Below, one piece after another: positions 43,037 through 55,233 of a stretch of 64,000 nucleotides of DNA (its first letter is position 1; each line of letters opens with the position of its first letter). Origin of the DNA: Sarocladium kiliense (taxonomy: Eukaryota > Ascomycota > Sordariomycetes > Hypocreales > Sarocladiaceae). Under the pieces are notes generated by a model. That model saw nothing but the letters and a program-made list of their open reading frames with translations, had not been told where the DNA came from and ran no database searches. Position numbers and translations under genes: made by a program. Location of the stretch: positions 992,001-1,056,000 of the forward strand of contig JAUZTG010000012.1 of assembly GCA_030734395.1 (NCBI GenBank), written 5' to 3'.

Positions 43037-44962
43037 ATGGATATACACATAGCCTCAAACAACCCTTCCAATACCCTTCCCCAGGGTTTCTCTGTTTACC
43101 AGCCCACCCTTGGCGCCCAGCTCCAGTTCTTCCCCGCCATGGGCACCAAGGAGCTCGATGAGATGCTTCACGCTTATCTCCCTGGTTCTGCCCCCATCGC
43201 AGACAAGCGAGCTGCAGTCTCCGTCGACTTCCTCGAGCATCTCCACCTCACTGGTCAGACTTTCAAGTTCTATCAGATTGAGGCTCCCGTTGCCGCGTCT
43301 TCAACATCCGCTTCCTCCAGCCCTGCATCCGCCTCTGGCTCCTCGTCTCTGAGTGGCTTCCCGGCTACTCCCACCTGGGACTTCAACAACATCGCCTTCA
43401 CTCCTTCTTCGACCTCATCTCAGACCTCTACTTCGGCACTCAAGGCACGAAAGGCTGCCAAAACTGCAGCTGTCTCTCGTCACCAGACTACCGACTTCTC
43501 TCATCTTCCTGGCATGAAGATCATGACCAGGGACGGTGTCGATGTGACCAACGCTGCGTCGAGAGGTTCCAAGACCAAGGAGCAGAGAGACCATGCGCAT
43601 CTAATGCGCATCATTAAGGCGTGCGATTCCTGCCGCGCAAAGAAGATCCGATGCGATCCCAGTCACAAGCGACGAGCTGCTTCAACAACGACCTCTTCTG
43701 CGACACCAGCAGCACCACCGCCACCGTCGAACTCTAGGCAAAAGCGACAAAGGACCGTCTCCAAGGCTACACAACCAGCAATCTCATTACCTCAAGGCAT
43801 TGCTGTTTCCTCACTTGCTCCGATTCAGGACTTCAACTGGGACGAATTTGACGCCTCCATGTCATTCACCGGCATGGACAACTTCGACGATTTCACGAAG
43901 CTGCACGATCCGTGGTCAGACTTCCTCTTCCCTGAGGCTGTACCGGAGCTCGACTATCACAATTTCTTGGAAATCGACGACAACATCTCGCCGATGTCAT
44001 CCTTCACTCCGGCAACAACATCCTCCGGATCATCCACAAAGCCTCACTCACCCACCAACGCATTTGCATATGGCGAGCTGGCAACACCGAGCCACACGGT
44101 CACAAACCGCATTCCTCTGGCGGTTGATGATCATGATTCTTGGTCACAAGAGCTTGGCCTAGCTTCAACGGCCGACACTAACCTGCAAACTCAACGCAGC
44201 CTCGTGTCGGAGGTTGTCGATGACGGCGTACCACGTATTGACCTAAGCGACGGATCCGGGGTTCCAGGAGACCATGGCATTGATGCGACACTCCTGTCGT
44301 CCACCGACACGGGCCACTCGAGGCACCGTCTGGAGGACCCCGGTACCTTTGCCAACAACGCATCATCACCGGAGCCGTTTGACACTACATCTGGCCTTCA
44401 GCCTTCATCTCCCATGGAGGCAATGTCGGTCTCGAGCCCCAGTGAAGCGATGGACCTGCAGGCTACTCTGCTTGGTCAATCGCCGGTTGGCATACCCGCT
44501 ATTGCCACGAATGCGACTGTCAATAACCCTGCGAGAGCGCTACTTCGCGCTTCGCCCGACAGTGTCGCTCTGGATGCGGAACCGATCGCTACACAGACCC
44601 GGAGTCAACCACTCGCCGGCATTGGCGGACGTGGTGGCATTCTTGGCCTGCTACCTATGTCTGGACCTGCTGTTCCTGGTCTGGCACAACTGATGCTTGG
44701 AGGTACTTCCGAGCTCATCGCTACATCAGCACCCCTTTCCTCTAGATCGCTGGCCGTCTTACTCGCGGCAATGGCTTTCATGGCTACAAGCTTTGTTGCG
44801 TCCGTGGACAAGATGTTTGCACACGTGCGCTCCGAGCAAGTCTCGCTCCTCAGACAGAAGACCCCGCCCCGAAAGGAGGTGGTCTTGTCACCGTCCGAAA
44901 GGTGCATGCCCGTCGCCGCTTCCAGGCTCGCCATGGCACCCATGTTCGTTGGTGTGTGCTAG
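43037..44962 (+). CDS. Fungal regulator with incomplete Zn2Cys6 cluster
   Basis: A single exon of 641 aa from ATG 43037 (MDIHIASNNPSNT); the frame opens earlier only with GTG. Near residues 185-210 it has the basic segment LMRIIKACDSCRAKKIRCDPSHKRR. This is the first half of a Zn2Cys6 cluster (CX2CX6C plus basic residues), but the second CX2CX6-8C half is absent; a Ser/Thr/Pro linker follows. The centre is acidic and aromatic (DFNWDEFDASMSFTGMDNFDDF), like an activation domain. Near the C-terminus a hydrophobic run, LAVLLAAMAFMATSFVASV, could be a membrane helix. The half-cluster occurs in some fungal proteins, so this may be a family trait and not damage. Function: presumed DNA-binding regulator, perhaps membrane-tethered; target unknown. 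Confidence 0.75.
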   Translation: MDIHIASNNPSNTLPQGFSVYQPTLGAQLQFFPAMGTKELDEMLHAYLPGSAPIADKRAAVSVDFLEHLHLTGQTFKFYQIEAPVAASSTSASSSPASASGSSSLSGFPATPTWDFNNIAFTPSSTSSQTSTSALKARKAAKTAAVSRHQTTDFSHLPGMKIMTRDGVDVTNAASRGSKTKEQRDHAHLMRIIKACDSCRAKKIRCDPSHKRRAASTTTSSATPAAPPPPSNSRQKRQRTVSKATQPAISLPQGIAVSSLAPIQDFNWDEFDASMSFTGMDNFDDFTKLHDPWSDFLFPEAVPELDYHNFLEIDDNISPMSSFTPATTSSGSSTKPHSPTNAFAYGELATPSHTVTNRIPLAVDDHDSWSQELGLASTADTNLQTQRSLVSEVVDDGVPRIDLSDGSGVPGDHGIDATLLSSTDTGHSRHRLEDPGTFANNASSPEPFDTTSGLQPSSPMEAMSVSSPSEAMDLQATLLGQSPVGIPAIATNATVNNPARALLRASPDSVALDAEPIATQTRSQPLAGIGGRGGILGLLPMSGPAVPGLAQLMLGGTSELIATSAPLSSRSLAVLLAAMAFMATSFVASVDKMFAHVRSEQVSLLRQKTPPRKEVVLSPSERCMPVAASRLAMAPMFVGVC

Positions 44963-46264
44963 TTGAGGAGTTTGTGTGGATGGTCATTTTGCGCAAGCGT
45001 AGACCGGTGGTCTCGTTGCGCACTACAGTCTATGAGACGTTGGTTTCATCGGACGCTTTGATTGATGTTAGCGCTCTTCCTGTGTATTATGGTTGTTGTA
45101 TCAGTGTTGCAACGGCGTTCTAAGCGAGGGATCTTGGTATAGAGATAGACTACTGCATCACGGTGGTGGACATGGTTTCTGTCCCAGACCCAACTGTATG
45201 ACCATAATTAAATACTTTTTCCGGGCTCTCTGATTTTTGTTTTTGTGATGTGCTGGGCTTGTCACACATTTTCTCACGTTCTGTGGACCATCTTCGATGG
45301 GCTGGCATAGAGTCATCCCCAAGCTTCAGCATGATGACTGCTACCCGGGACGATACGACGATTCGGAAACCACAAACCTAACAACTTGAGGGCAGAAGCA
45401 ACAATGCACTCCCTGGAAATCGCTGATGTCGCGCGTTTTATGAGTGTCGTGTGGTATTTGTGACCAGCTTGTTGACATGCATTCGGTGTCCCGCGATAAA
45501 AGCGTGGTGCAGGCCGCACCTGGTTTCGCTTACCTCGAGTTTTTTTGAACTCTCAAGTACACCATCACCCAATGCTAGTATTGTCGGGACGAGCATAGGG
45601 AGGTCCGCGATTCACGCATCAATTCGCCGAGAGACAGGACTTCCAACCGAGAATATCACATAGCTGCAGTTAATTGCTTTGTTTTCCTCGCCCGCACGGG
45701 TTGGCGCCCAAGGGTACATCGTTAACAGCGCGCACGAATCATCACTCGCATTCGCAAATTTTCAGACGAATCCGGGGTTACGAGAGAGTAAAACGCTCCT
45801 AGAGCGACCGGAAGAGGATCGAGGCCAATTTGCAAAAGAACCATTGGTTATCCTGTCGAATCCCGTTCACCAGGCTGCGGGTGGCTCTGGTCAACGGTGG
45901 ACTGGACGAAGAATTTTGATCAGCGCGTAACCGGCGAAATCTTGCATTGCGGACCCAGCGAATGCGCGACGGCAAACTTGCAGCACATTGAGCCCCCAAC
46001 AAGCAAGTACAAACGCAAGCAAGCGAGAAGCAGTGTCGGTAGCACGATCAGAAGGCCACGAGGCGAGCTCCGCATCAGAGGATAACCCACAGCATTCACG
46101 TGCCCGGGCTGCTGCTCCAACCACGCTCTGGCAGTGACGGCCAACTGGTGCCTGAGTCCTCCCTTCCCCAGAAGAAACAGCTGCTGCACCCCCCACTGCC
46201 GTCGGCTGCCGGTACTTGTGGTTACACCAGGCTTTAGGGCAGGCGTTAGGTACCATTTGGCATC
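44963..46264. other. Intergenic between regulator and TAD2
   Basis: A 1.3-kb gap without a supported gene. Short frames at 45451-45663 and 45891-46256 lack domains. No repeat or RNA gene recognised. Confidence 0.45.
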
Positions 46265-47974
46265 ATGGGTTTGCTGCAGTCACTTGGCCTAGCAGGTGCC
46301 TCCAAGGCCGTTCGCCGGCTGCTCCGTCGGTCCTCACCAGCTGCCACTGCTTCACCTCCTCGAGACTCACAAAATGCCACACTCAAGGCCGCCCAGGCAC
46401 CAACACAGGCTGTGACAGACTCACATCAACAAGTAGAGTCTGCCCCCAGTCCAAGAAACGAGACCAAGTCACCTACCGGCCACAGAAACGACAGCATGCT
46501 TTCACCAAAGGCTTCAAATCTGGGACGGACCCCTCAGGTTGCTGGATGCTCTGCAGGCCTGCAGCAGAAAGACCAAATTGGCGTTGATACCGAAGCAAAC
46601 AACAAGGAGAACCAGCAGCCAGGTGTCGATGGCGTTACCGAGGTGCTCGCTGGCGTTGACCTGGGAGGAGCCCGAGGAGCTACCTTGAAGCCCCAGGTTA
46701 AGAATACTCCAAGCATTTACGAGTCCGAGGATCCGGCTATACAGGCCGAGAAAGCACGACATCAACGGTTCACCGAGGAAGCGCTGGATATGGTAAGTTG
46801 TCAACCAGTGGCCTAAGTACTTCCACACATATGATATGCCTCGCTCTGCCCAATCCTCCCACTCCTATGAGTATCTCAAATAGCAACATCTCTGCTCTAA
46901 TAGAAAGGCCTCACTCACTGTTACTGACGTACTCTGGCAGGCCCGACTTGCTCTGCGGACGAACGAGACCCCAGTTGGCTGCGTGCTCGTACATGGCGAT
47001 CAAGTTATCGCGAAGGGCATGAATGCGACCAATGTCACGCGCAACGGTACCCGTCATGCCGAGTTTATGGCTTTGACGGCGTTGCTCTCTTACCCCCCAA
47101 AAGAGGGTCCTCGAACTACTCGTCTGTTGAGTGCCGCCACTAAAGATATGCCTGCCACCAGCTCCGATGGCGGCTCAATCAGTTCAGTCGAATCTGACAA
47201 GACCGAAGGTAATGAAGATGGAAGCAAAGGTCATCTGTACCCCTATGGACAAAAACTTCACCCTGATTCAATCGTGGATCAAGCTATCCTCCGTGAGTGC
47301 GTCTTGTACGTCACGGTCGAGCCATGTGTCATGTGCGCTTCCCTTCTACGACAGTTTGGAATCAAGAAGGTGTACTTTGGTGCAGTCAACGACAAGTTTG
47401 GCGGCACTGGCGGAGTCTTCAGCATTCATGCCAACTCTGACCCTGCTGCATCCGCAACGAGACCCAGGTCTATGTCCCGACAACCGCCACCGCTAGTTGG
47501 CGCAGCTGGAACTCTCGGAGAGTCATTTCCAGCCGGCGGAGGCGACGGCGGAAATGTTGAGAGGGGCTACGAGATCGAAGGAGGATGGGGCAGGGATGAG
47601 GCTGTGGGCTTGCTGAGACGATTTTATGTTCAAGAAAATGGTCGAGGTACGTCGTTGTCGATGACCCGTAGCGGCCAACAAAATACTGACACCACTTAGC
47701 ACCGGTACCTCGCAAGAAGGAAGGTCGAGCCGCCCGCTTAGCAGCGATGATGGACCCCGATGGACCAGATGCCGTGTGTGCAGCTCTGCTCTGTGCTGAC
47801 GGGATGATGGCCATGGACAAGGTGTCTACACCCGCTTTAGCTGTTGAAGGGGAGGTCGGAATGGGCTGCGGTGGCGATGCGACAGTTTCCAATGCAGAAA
47901 AGAGCTCGAGGAACGTCGCGATGGCAGACGATGACATTGAATCAGACAAAGAGAACGCCCCGATTTCGGCCTGA
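46265..47974 (+). CDS. TAD2: tRNA adenosine-34 deaminase catalytic subunit
   Basis: The model is join(46265..46792,46941..47646,47700..47974), 502 aa, with introns of 148 nt (GTAAGT...TGGCAG) and 53 nt (GTACGT...CACTTAG). The cytidine-deaminase-type domain starts at the exon 1/2 join (HQRFTEEALDMARLALRTNETPVGCVLV). Zinc ligands and catalytic Glu are His215 and Glu217 in RHAEFMAL, and Cys305 and Cys308 in EPCVMCASLL. FGAVNDKFGGTGGV is the conserved loop after them. Tad2 with Tad3 converts A34 to inosine in the anticodon of several cytosolic and nuclear tRNAs. Odd features: about 170 disordered residues precede the domain, a Ser/Gly-rich insert of some 60 residues separates HAE from PCVMC, and an acidic tail follows. 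Yeast Tad2 is about half this length. Such inserts are common in filamentous fungi. Confidence 0.92.
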
Positions 47975-48499
47975 GGCTAGGGCTTGTCCCGCAGGGCTTC
48001 ATATACGATTCGCTTGATGTCACTTCTTGTACGATGGGTTGCAGACAATACACTACATAGCTCTCGAAACGAATAGACGTACATTTAAGTTGATGTATGA
48101 GCAATGGGACCAGCAATGGTGCTAATGCATTCATCAAAAGGGGATGTATCCATGCAGGGTTTCCTCGATACCTACCTTAGCCTCACACCTCTCGAACAGG
48201 GAAGCTTGCTCCTTGGGGCGTACGACTTAACTCTGATATGACACTGGGAGGGTTCACGATAATCGGTTGGGGAGATCGACTGTGGACTGAGAAGAGAAAT
48301 GTGACGAACGACCGAAGGTCCAGTACTTCTGATCTGAAGTTTGTATTGAGATCTGGTCAATTTCTATATATATGCAAGAAGCCATTCTCCTGCCGAATGG
48401 ATGAACCACCCCACACGTACTCTCTATGAGACTGATATCCCAAGATATCATTGGAGCAAGTCCAACTCGGGAGACCTAAGATTCGGTCTCTCGAGGAAC
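47975..48499. other. Intergenic between convergent TAD2 and AA9 genes
   Basis: 525 bp, presumably 3' UTRs. No other feature recognised. Confidence 0.5.
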
Positions 48500-49222
48500 C
48501 TAACCCTGCCACAGGGCGGGGCCGGGGATGTCGTAGGAGGAGAAGTCCTGGTAGAGGTTGAATTGAATGCCAGGGTCGCTGGCGGTGTAGAAGGACGTGG
48601 CGGATGAGCCAGAGGGCACGCTAGAGCCGGAGCCAGTCACCTCGATGTTAATGCACTGAGGATAGGCTTGAGCACCATTGGCATTGCCTGCAGAGTGCAG
48701 AGCGATGATCTCGTGTCTCAGGACGTAGTTGCCAGGGGCGACGCTTGAGGGGATCTCGACAGTCCAAGAGTTGCCGTTGGCGATGAGGTCATCAGACGCC
48801 CAGTTGCCGGGATTGGAGCCAGAGTTGAGACCAGACTCGGCAATCTTGGCGAAAGAGAGGCTGCTCTTGTCGACAGAGCCGCAGTCGCCGTTGCAGGAGG
48901 CGAGGTAGTCAATGACGGGACCCTTGTGAGACTCCGGCCAGGTGTCCCACTGAAGGGTCACGCTGCCACCGGCAGCAACAACGGCGTGGTTGGTGGCAGG
49001 AGTGCCAGACTTGTGGCAGATAATGTCGGCGCTGCTGAAAGAGTTAGGCTCGACAAAGCCGTTGTCCTGGTTGGCGGCAGACCAGCCAACGGCATCAGCA
49101 GGGGCACCGTGAGGGATACCACCGCTGTAAGAGACGCCGTCAGCGATGACGGTCTGGACGTGGCCGTGGGCGAGAGCGCCAGTGGCGAATGCCAGAGCGG
49201 AAGCAGCAGCGTAGAGAGCCAT
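48500..49222 (-). CDS. Secreted AA9 lytic polysaccharide monooxygenase
   Basis: A single exon of 240 aa. A signal peptide of 18 residues (MALYAAASALAFATGALA) leaves His19 as the mature N-terminus, which forms half of the copper histidine brace. The second brace histidine is His79 (PATNHAVV), and the axial Tyr is Tyr187 in QAYPQC, with His170 nearby in YVLRHEIIALH. Cysteines are placed for the usual two disulphides. The protein has no CBM1; the C-terminal 40 residues are a Ser-rich tail ending YDIPGPALWQG. AA9 enzymes cleave cellulose or xyloglucan oxidatively outside the cell. A TATAAG box (minus strand, 49379-49384) lies about 160 bp before the ATG. This gene and the GH43 show a plant cell-wall-degrading lifestyle. 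Confidence 0.95.
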   Translation of the reverse strand: MALYAAASALAFATGALAHGHVQTVIADGVSYSGGIPHGAPADAVGWSAANQDNGFVEPNSFSSADIICHKSGTPATNHAVVAAGGSVTLQWDTWPESHKGPVIDYLASCNGDCGSVDKSSLSFAKIAESGLNSGSNPGNWASDDLIANGNSWTVEIPSSVAPGNYVLRHEIIALHSAGNANGAQAYPQCINIEVTGSGSSVPSGSSATSFYTASDPGIQFNLYQDFSSYDIPGPALWQG

Positions 49223-51189
49223 GATGTCTGACTGGAGAGGACCCGAGGGTGTCGAGGGTATGAAGAGACCTGGTGATGACTAGGCTTTTGGCTTGAAGGA
49301 AGAATTGACTGAGCAAGTTGCCGTGTGCTGGTGAGGAGAAGAGAAGGTATTGGCCATTGTGGTCGACGAGCTGAGCTACTTATACATCTCCAGCCATGGA
49401 GATATCTAGGCAGAGCACCAAGAAGAAACTAGGTCGTGTCCATCGATGATCGGTCACATGGAGAGCAAGCTTAACTTGGCCGTGCATGGTCTTCCATGCA
49501 CAATACGCGTTCAAGATCGACGCAACAATATACTCGAGACCCCAAAGAGGAATCACAAGGCGTCTGGTCCGAGGATCACGGCGGTTCTCCCGTTTTGCCG
49601 GCAGTGAAAGTGCCGATCATTGCTTGAAACTACCGGCCCGGCGCATTCTGGTTGGTGGGATGGCAATGCAACCCTCCAGACAGGGCACTGGTCAGTACTT
49701 GCTGGTTGTGATTTCTGCGAGACTGGAAGTGGAGAAGGACTCTGCTTGCATGGCTTTACTTCGTCTTGACAGGATGCCGTGGGTCAGTTGGTAACGGGAC
49801 GGAGGATGCGGGAGCCTTGATGCATGATGATTCCTGCTTGCTGCGTAAGATGCTGCCTTGAAGTGTCACGGCAATGCGGATGCCCAACTGATGCCATCTA
49901 CGGGCAGCTACAGTCCTGATAGTCCCGTCTTTCGGGGCTCTGAAACCTTAGTATCTTGGACGCATGAACTGGACCCATAAACCTGGCATGAAATCGTTTA
50001 TCCGCGTCAAACATCCGAAGCCGCAGCTCGCCTGTGCCATACTCTGCCCTGGGAACAGGATACATGAGACACGCCACGGTGGGACTCTATCCGAGTGTTT
50101 CAGGGGCACATAAGAGCGTATCGCTGGCCGTTCCTCAACATTAGCCAACGATTTGCTCTGGCGATCAGTCGTCGAATAAGCCTGTTTCCCCACACCCGGC
50201 CATGATCTCCACTCGGACCGCGGAGGCGGACCTTGCGTATTACCGAATCGGGCAGTTCTGCTCTCTCGGGACGACGAGGCGTAGGGCGACGATCAAAGCT
50301 TGGGATTTTGAGGCCAAGAAAGCCAGTTCTCCAACCATTGATGTTATGTTCGTAGGCTGAGGGTTGAAGTATGTCAGCTGAACAAGGCTCTAGTGGGCCA
50401 ATTTCGCGGGATGTCCGCGAGTTCATGAGGAAGGCGGGTAGGCATCTGCAATCAGATGTTAGTTGACATTGTTCTCTGCTACATCCTGACGTCAGGCCGA
50501 GATAGCGCCTTTTCGGGACGTGCATACGCAATATCACGCAAATTGCACCCGTCTCCTTGGAGTCTGCGAATGCTGGCGAGTGGCGCAAATAAGCTACTCG
50601 CTTAGCTTGCCGGAGCTGCGTCCTGCAGGCTGTATAGAGTTTGCGATTTCATTGCCATCCTCTTATTACGTTGGCGTCGGCCCGTTGCGATACATAACCT
50701 CGCTACTAAAAAGAAATCTTGGTTATTCATATGGCGGCTGGGTGTAGTAGAAACCTTCAACTCACTTTGCTGGAGCCTGTTTCCTAAGAACGCCGCCATT
50801 ATTAACCAGGGATATCGAGAGCAAACCCTCTCGGATCTAGGTGGCCACAAGTCGGCCAACGCTTGCCGTTTCTGTCGGCTAGACAACGGAAATCGAGCAG
50901 GGACTGGGATAGATTCAATTCAAGTAGCTGTAGTTGAGAGAGACTGGCCGTTCACGTCGTTGACCGATGATGCAAGCCTGTCTGTCGACTAAGGGATGCG
51001 CTTTAACGCAATTGTCGCGGAACAAGTTAGGGCACATCAAGCCTCCTTTTGTTTTGCTAACGAGTAGGGTAGTAGTGCTTGAATTAACAAGGTAACAGGA
51101 GACAACCAAATGCCCATTGAATTCTAGTGGGGTTGTAAACCTTGTAGTAGCACGTAGGCTCACGAAGCGTGAGAGTGCAAAGCGCATAC
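49223..51189. other. Intergenic, AA9 promoter and edge of AT-rich block
   Basis: About 2 kb without a supported gene. TATA motif at 49379-49384 for the AA9 gene. Frames at 50100-50588 and 50602-50886 lack domains. Composition is mixed and then falls to high A+T at about 51190. Confidence 0.5.
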
Positions 51190-52524
51190 TTTCAGTTCAT
51201 CTAGGATGAACTACTATACACAACTAAGTGTACTAGCTATAATGTGAGAACTAAGTACTTACTATGGTAATAATAGCTCTAGCTAGTACAAGGACTATCC
51301 ATCATGTTTTGAGTGGCTAATAAGTACCGAATTCAGGCGGTAAGACTACTAAATACAATACTTAACCACTACTAATAAGGTTCAAATGAGGGACTCAATT
51401 AATAACTTAAAGACTTACTTCTATAAATCGTAAGTTACCTGTTAACTTTTTAGAAGCAGGTGTTTGATTCTGAGAAAGTCGAAGGTTATCAGCGACGAAC
51501 ACCTTATTAACAAGCTCAATAGGCCTTTATTAAATGCATTAAACTACAAAGGACTAATTAAGTCATCAACTTAATTATTGAGCTGCTAATCGACTAACTC
51601 GATGGGTAAAAAATTATAATAACTTATCAAGAAGCTCAAATCACAGCCTAGATTCCACTACAAAAATACAGTTAATAATTAGTTCAGTCCTTACTTCGTA
51701 CCCGGGGGGTGGACTACTACTTATATAACTATAAGCCTACAGAATTATAGTAAATACTATAGTAATGAATTATAACTAACCCACGAGTCTATAAGTCATG
51801 ACCAGGGCTGTAATCTTAAGTATGTATTTAGCTCATGCGCTCTTAAATTATTAAAAGATTTGTATACCAATGATGTGACTGAGCTTACAAATAGTATGAA
51901 AGCGTAGACTTAATTAGCTATGGATTATCATCTTACTACTGGAACTAACTTTAGATAATAGCCTTTAGATATCTATTTATTATATTTGAGAACTTCAAGG
52001 TGATTAACTCATGACGGAATCAAAGTGAAAGCAAGAAGTCTGAACTTGTAACTCAAGTCACAACACTGCTCATAAGCTGAAGATACCGAGGAAGACCTTA
52101 TTATTAATTGGGATGTAAAGTGACTGTTGAAAAGTAGAACTGACATTAATTTATAGTTTTGTTAACAGGAGGGAGGTTCTTGTAAGAGATATGATTGACT
52201 GACTGCTTGCCTTACAATATAAGTTTTGATATAAAGCTTTTATACTACTAATGCATTAGTTACTGCATTTGCCACTGCATTGGTTACTACACTTATTAAT
52301 AGAGTAGTTACTACGACATTGTAGTCAGTGACTATAAGGGTTGTGAGTTAATTACTAAATTAGTCACTATAGTAGTCATTAACTACAGTAGTGAGCAGAT
52401 TTGTCAACTCAAGCTACTAACTATTATAGTGATTACTTGTAAAAGCTATATTATAGTAGGCACTGTAACTATTGAACCTAACTAGATAGTGATTCATGAG
52501 CTCATGTAAAGTGAAGTATATATA

Positions 52525-52842
52525 CTGGGTTGTGAATTTGAGGTGTAGTTAGTAGTTCGTAGTTAAGTGATTCACTAACTACAGTAATTACTAACTCCTG
52601 ACTACACTAACTATAGTAAATTAATTAAAACAAAATCAATATATATAGTATAACTTATAATACGAAGAGTATAATTATAACTCCACTTCTCTTTACTCGT
52701 TTAACTAGCTCTTTTAAACTATATAAAAACCTTATATAAACTAAATAATATATAAATGAATATAACTACTACCTACTATAGTTAGTAACTTTAGTTAATA
52801 GATTCACTAAATACAGTTGTTAGTAATTAATTCACGGCCCTG
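52525..52842. mobile_element. hAT-like MITE copy 1 (318 bp)
   Basis: Left end CTGGGTTGTGAATT, right end AATTCACGGCCCTG. Flanks TATATATA and CATATATA agree at seven of eight bases, but they are low complexity, so this copy is less secure. Confidence 0.5.
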
Positions 52843-53266
52843 CATATATATAAAAGCAATATAAGCTATTAATTCTTATTTATACTTCCAGAAGCTATAC
52901 CTATCTTACGAGCTAAGATATAAAGGTTATAACCTACTTTTAAGATATATTATAGTTAGTGGAGCTAGGGAATTTATTACCTATAGTTCTAGTTTCTCTA
53001 CTTAGCGTAGGCAGTTAAGTACGGTAATATTATTACAGTGATCAATCACAACTCACATTCACAACTCTGATCACGCCCATAGTGAATACAGTTAGTAGTA
53101 TAGTTAGTATAACAACTTTTAGATTTACAAATTAGCTCATAAGTTGAAGGAATTAAGTTTAGTCAGTCATAACTTAATATGAATAGTTACTTATTAAGTT
53201 AGTATATAAGTCGGTATATAAGTTAGTACATTCATTATGTTATAACTTAATTAGAGTACTGACTAC

Positions 53267-53707
53267 CAGGCTTGTGAATTAGTTACAAAATTAGTAACTA
53301 CTGTAGTTACTAACAACTGTAGTTAGGAGTAACTCCTAACTACATTAATTAGTAAATTTGATACTAACTACAGTTTACTAACTAACGTATTAACTACAGT
53401 TTTATATATACTATTATATCTTAATTATTATAAGCTTACTTAATATATACATAATGATAAATTATAAGCTAAAATTAGGCTAATTATATGATCTATTTTT
53501 ATTATAAATAGTGTATTATTACCTTATTTATAAGTATTAGTTAGTAAACTGTAGTTAGTGTAGTTATTACTAACTATACTCATTATATTATGAGTTGTAG
53601 TCACTAATAACTGTAGTTAGTAAATTTATTAACTAAAGCTATCAACTACATTAGTTAGTAGTCAGTTAACTACTAACTACTAAATACAACACAAATTCAC
53701 AACCCTG
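53267..53707. mobile_element. hAT-like MITE copy 2 (441 bp)
   Basis: Left end CAGGCTTGTGAATT, right end AATTCACAACCCTG, an inverted match over 14 bp with one difference. Flanks CTGACTAC and CTTACTAC agree at seven of eight. Confidence 0.65.
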
Positions 53708-54274
53708 CTTACTACAACCTCGCGGTCAGTAATAATACCAACTACGTTTATGGCTACAGTAAATATTACTTATCACATCTTCTCATAAGTAGCAAATATA
53801 CTAGTTTTAGTTTACAAAAATTTTCAGTTATTATAAACTGGTATAGCCAGTGGTCAACTTACTGCCTGAAGCAACTGCCTAATATAGTCTGGAGGAACTA
53901 GGAACTACTAACTAAAACCCCACTAGGTACTAGTATATCTATGATCTTTTCGTATGTTATTCATAAGGCTATAACAGGACTTATAGTGTTGTTATCGATG
54001 TTTGAAAACCTGTTCTTAGTGTGTATGAGCTGAGCTCATAAATTAGCTGCTAAAAACGCTGATTGACTAGAAAACACTCATGATTACATACGCTGTATTC
54101 AGTGACTGTGGTCTGTATGTGGTAAGCACACTAGTGCAAGCAATTGTGTAGTAGTCAGCTAGTTTCAATTAAGCTAGTATTCAATCATTTTTAACCTATT
54201 TGGTCGGTAAACAGCCAATTCTCCAGGTAATTCGTAGATTTACTAGCTATAGTACTAGCTAATATGGTTAACAA

Positions 54275-54553
54275 TAGGGTTGTGAAATCAACTCATGAGT
54301 TAATTAGTAACTAATTAACTTAATAAGCTATAGATAAGTCAGTAAAAATTATTAACTTATAAGTTAATTAATAACTTAAATAACGTAATAGCTTATTAAT
54401 TAAGTTAAAATTAACTTATAAGTTATATTTACATTAATAAAATAAATAACTTATAAATTAATTAATAACTTATTATTTATTGAGTTAATACCTAAGTTAG
54501 TAAATTTAGTAACTTAATGAGTTACTACTTGAGTAACTCAAATCACAACTCTG
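54275..54553. mobile_element. hAT-like MITE copy 3 (279 bp)
   Basis: Left end TAGGGTTGTGA, right end TCACAACTCTG. Flanks GTTAACAA and GTTGATAG differ at three positions, all transitions, as mutation after insertion by RIP would give. Interior is repeated AACTTATAAGTTAATTA. Confidence 0.55.
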
Positions 54554-55107
54554 GTTGATAGTCGGTTTTAAATTCTCAAAACAGTACTTCGCGCAGTGAA
54601 TTAACTAGGTACTAGTTTCAAAGCTCTGAAATTAGCTAAGGTTGTTTGAAGTAGTTATATATTCGTATAGTTAGTAAGCTTAGTAATAAAACTACTTGTC
54701 TAATAGACTTCATAATTCATTTCCTTCATACTAGTTGTGATAGTTACTAATGTTGTGGCCTCTTAGACTAACGTTATAAATCGATTTTACGAGTTGGTCA
54801 AGCTACTAAACTAAGTGACTTCAATATAAATTAGAAATATTTGAAGGCCTGCTACCTATCCTAACATAGGTAGGATATATGATAGGAATCATTCATATAC
54901 AGATCGAGCGAGCGTCTCTGACTTTTTAAATTATATAACTTAGCTTTAATGAAGTAGAACTTTCTAATGCTTCCTTCAAAAATAGACTGTCTAGTTAACC
55001 TAATTTTAGCTTATAATTTACTATTATGTGTATATTAGATAGGCTTATATTAACTAAGATATAGTAGTATATATAAAACTATAATTATTATGTTAATATG
55101 TACATCA

Positions 55108-55233
55108 CAGGGTTGTGATTTTAGTAACTCATAACTCATTGAGTTAGTTATTTTAATAACTCGATACTAGCTCAATGAGTTATGAGTTACTAAACTCAAT
55201 GAGTTTAACTCATGAGTTAATTTTACAACCCTG
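55108..55233. mobile_element. hAT-like MITE copy 4 (126 bp), exact TSD
   Basis: Begins CAGGGTTGTGATTTT and ends TTTTACAACCCTG. Both flanks are exactly GTACATCA (55100-55107 and 55234-55241). The two halves are near mirror-complements (ACTCATTGAGTT blocks), so the strand could fold back along much of its length. Confidence 0.85.
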
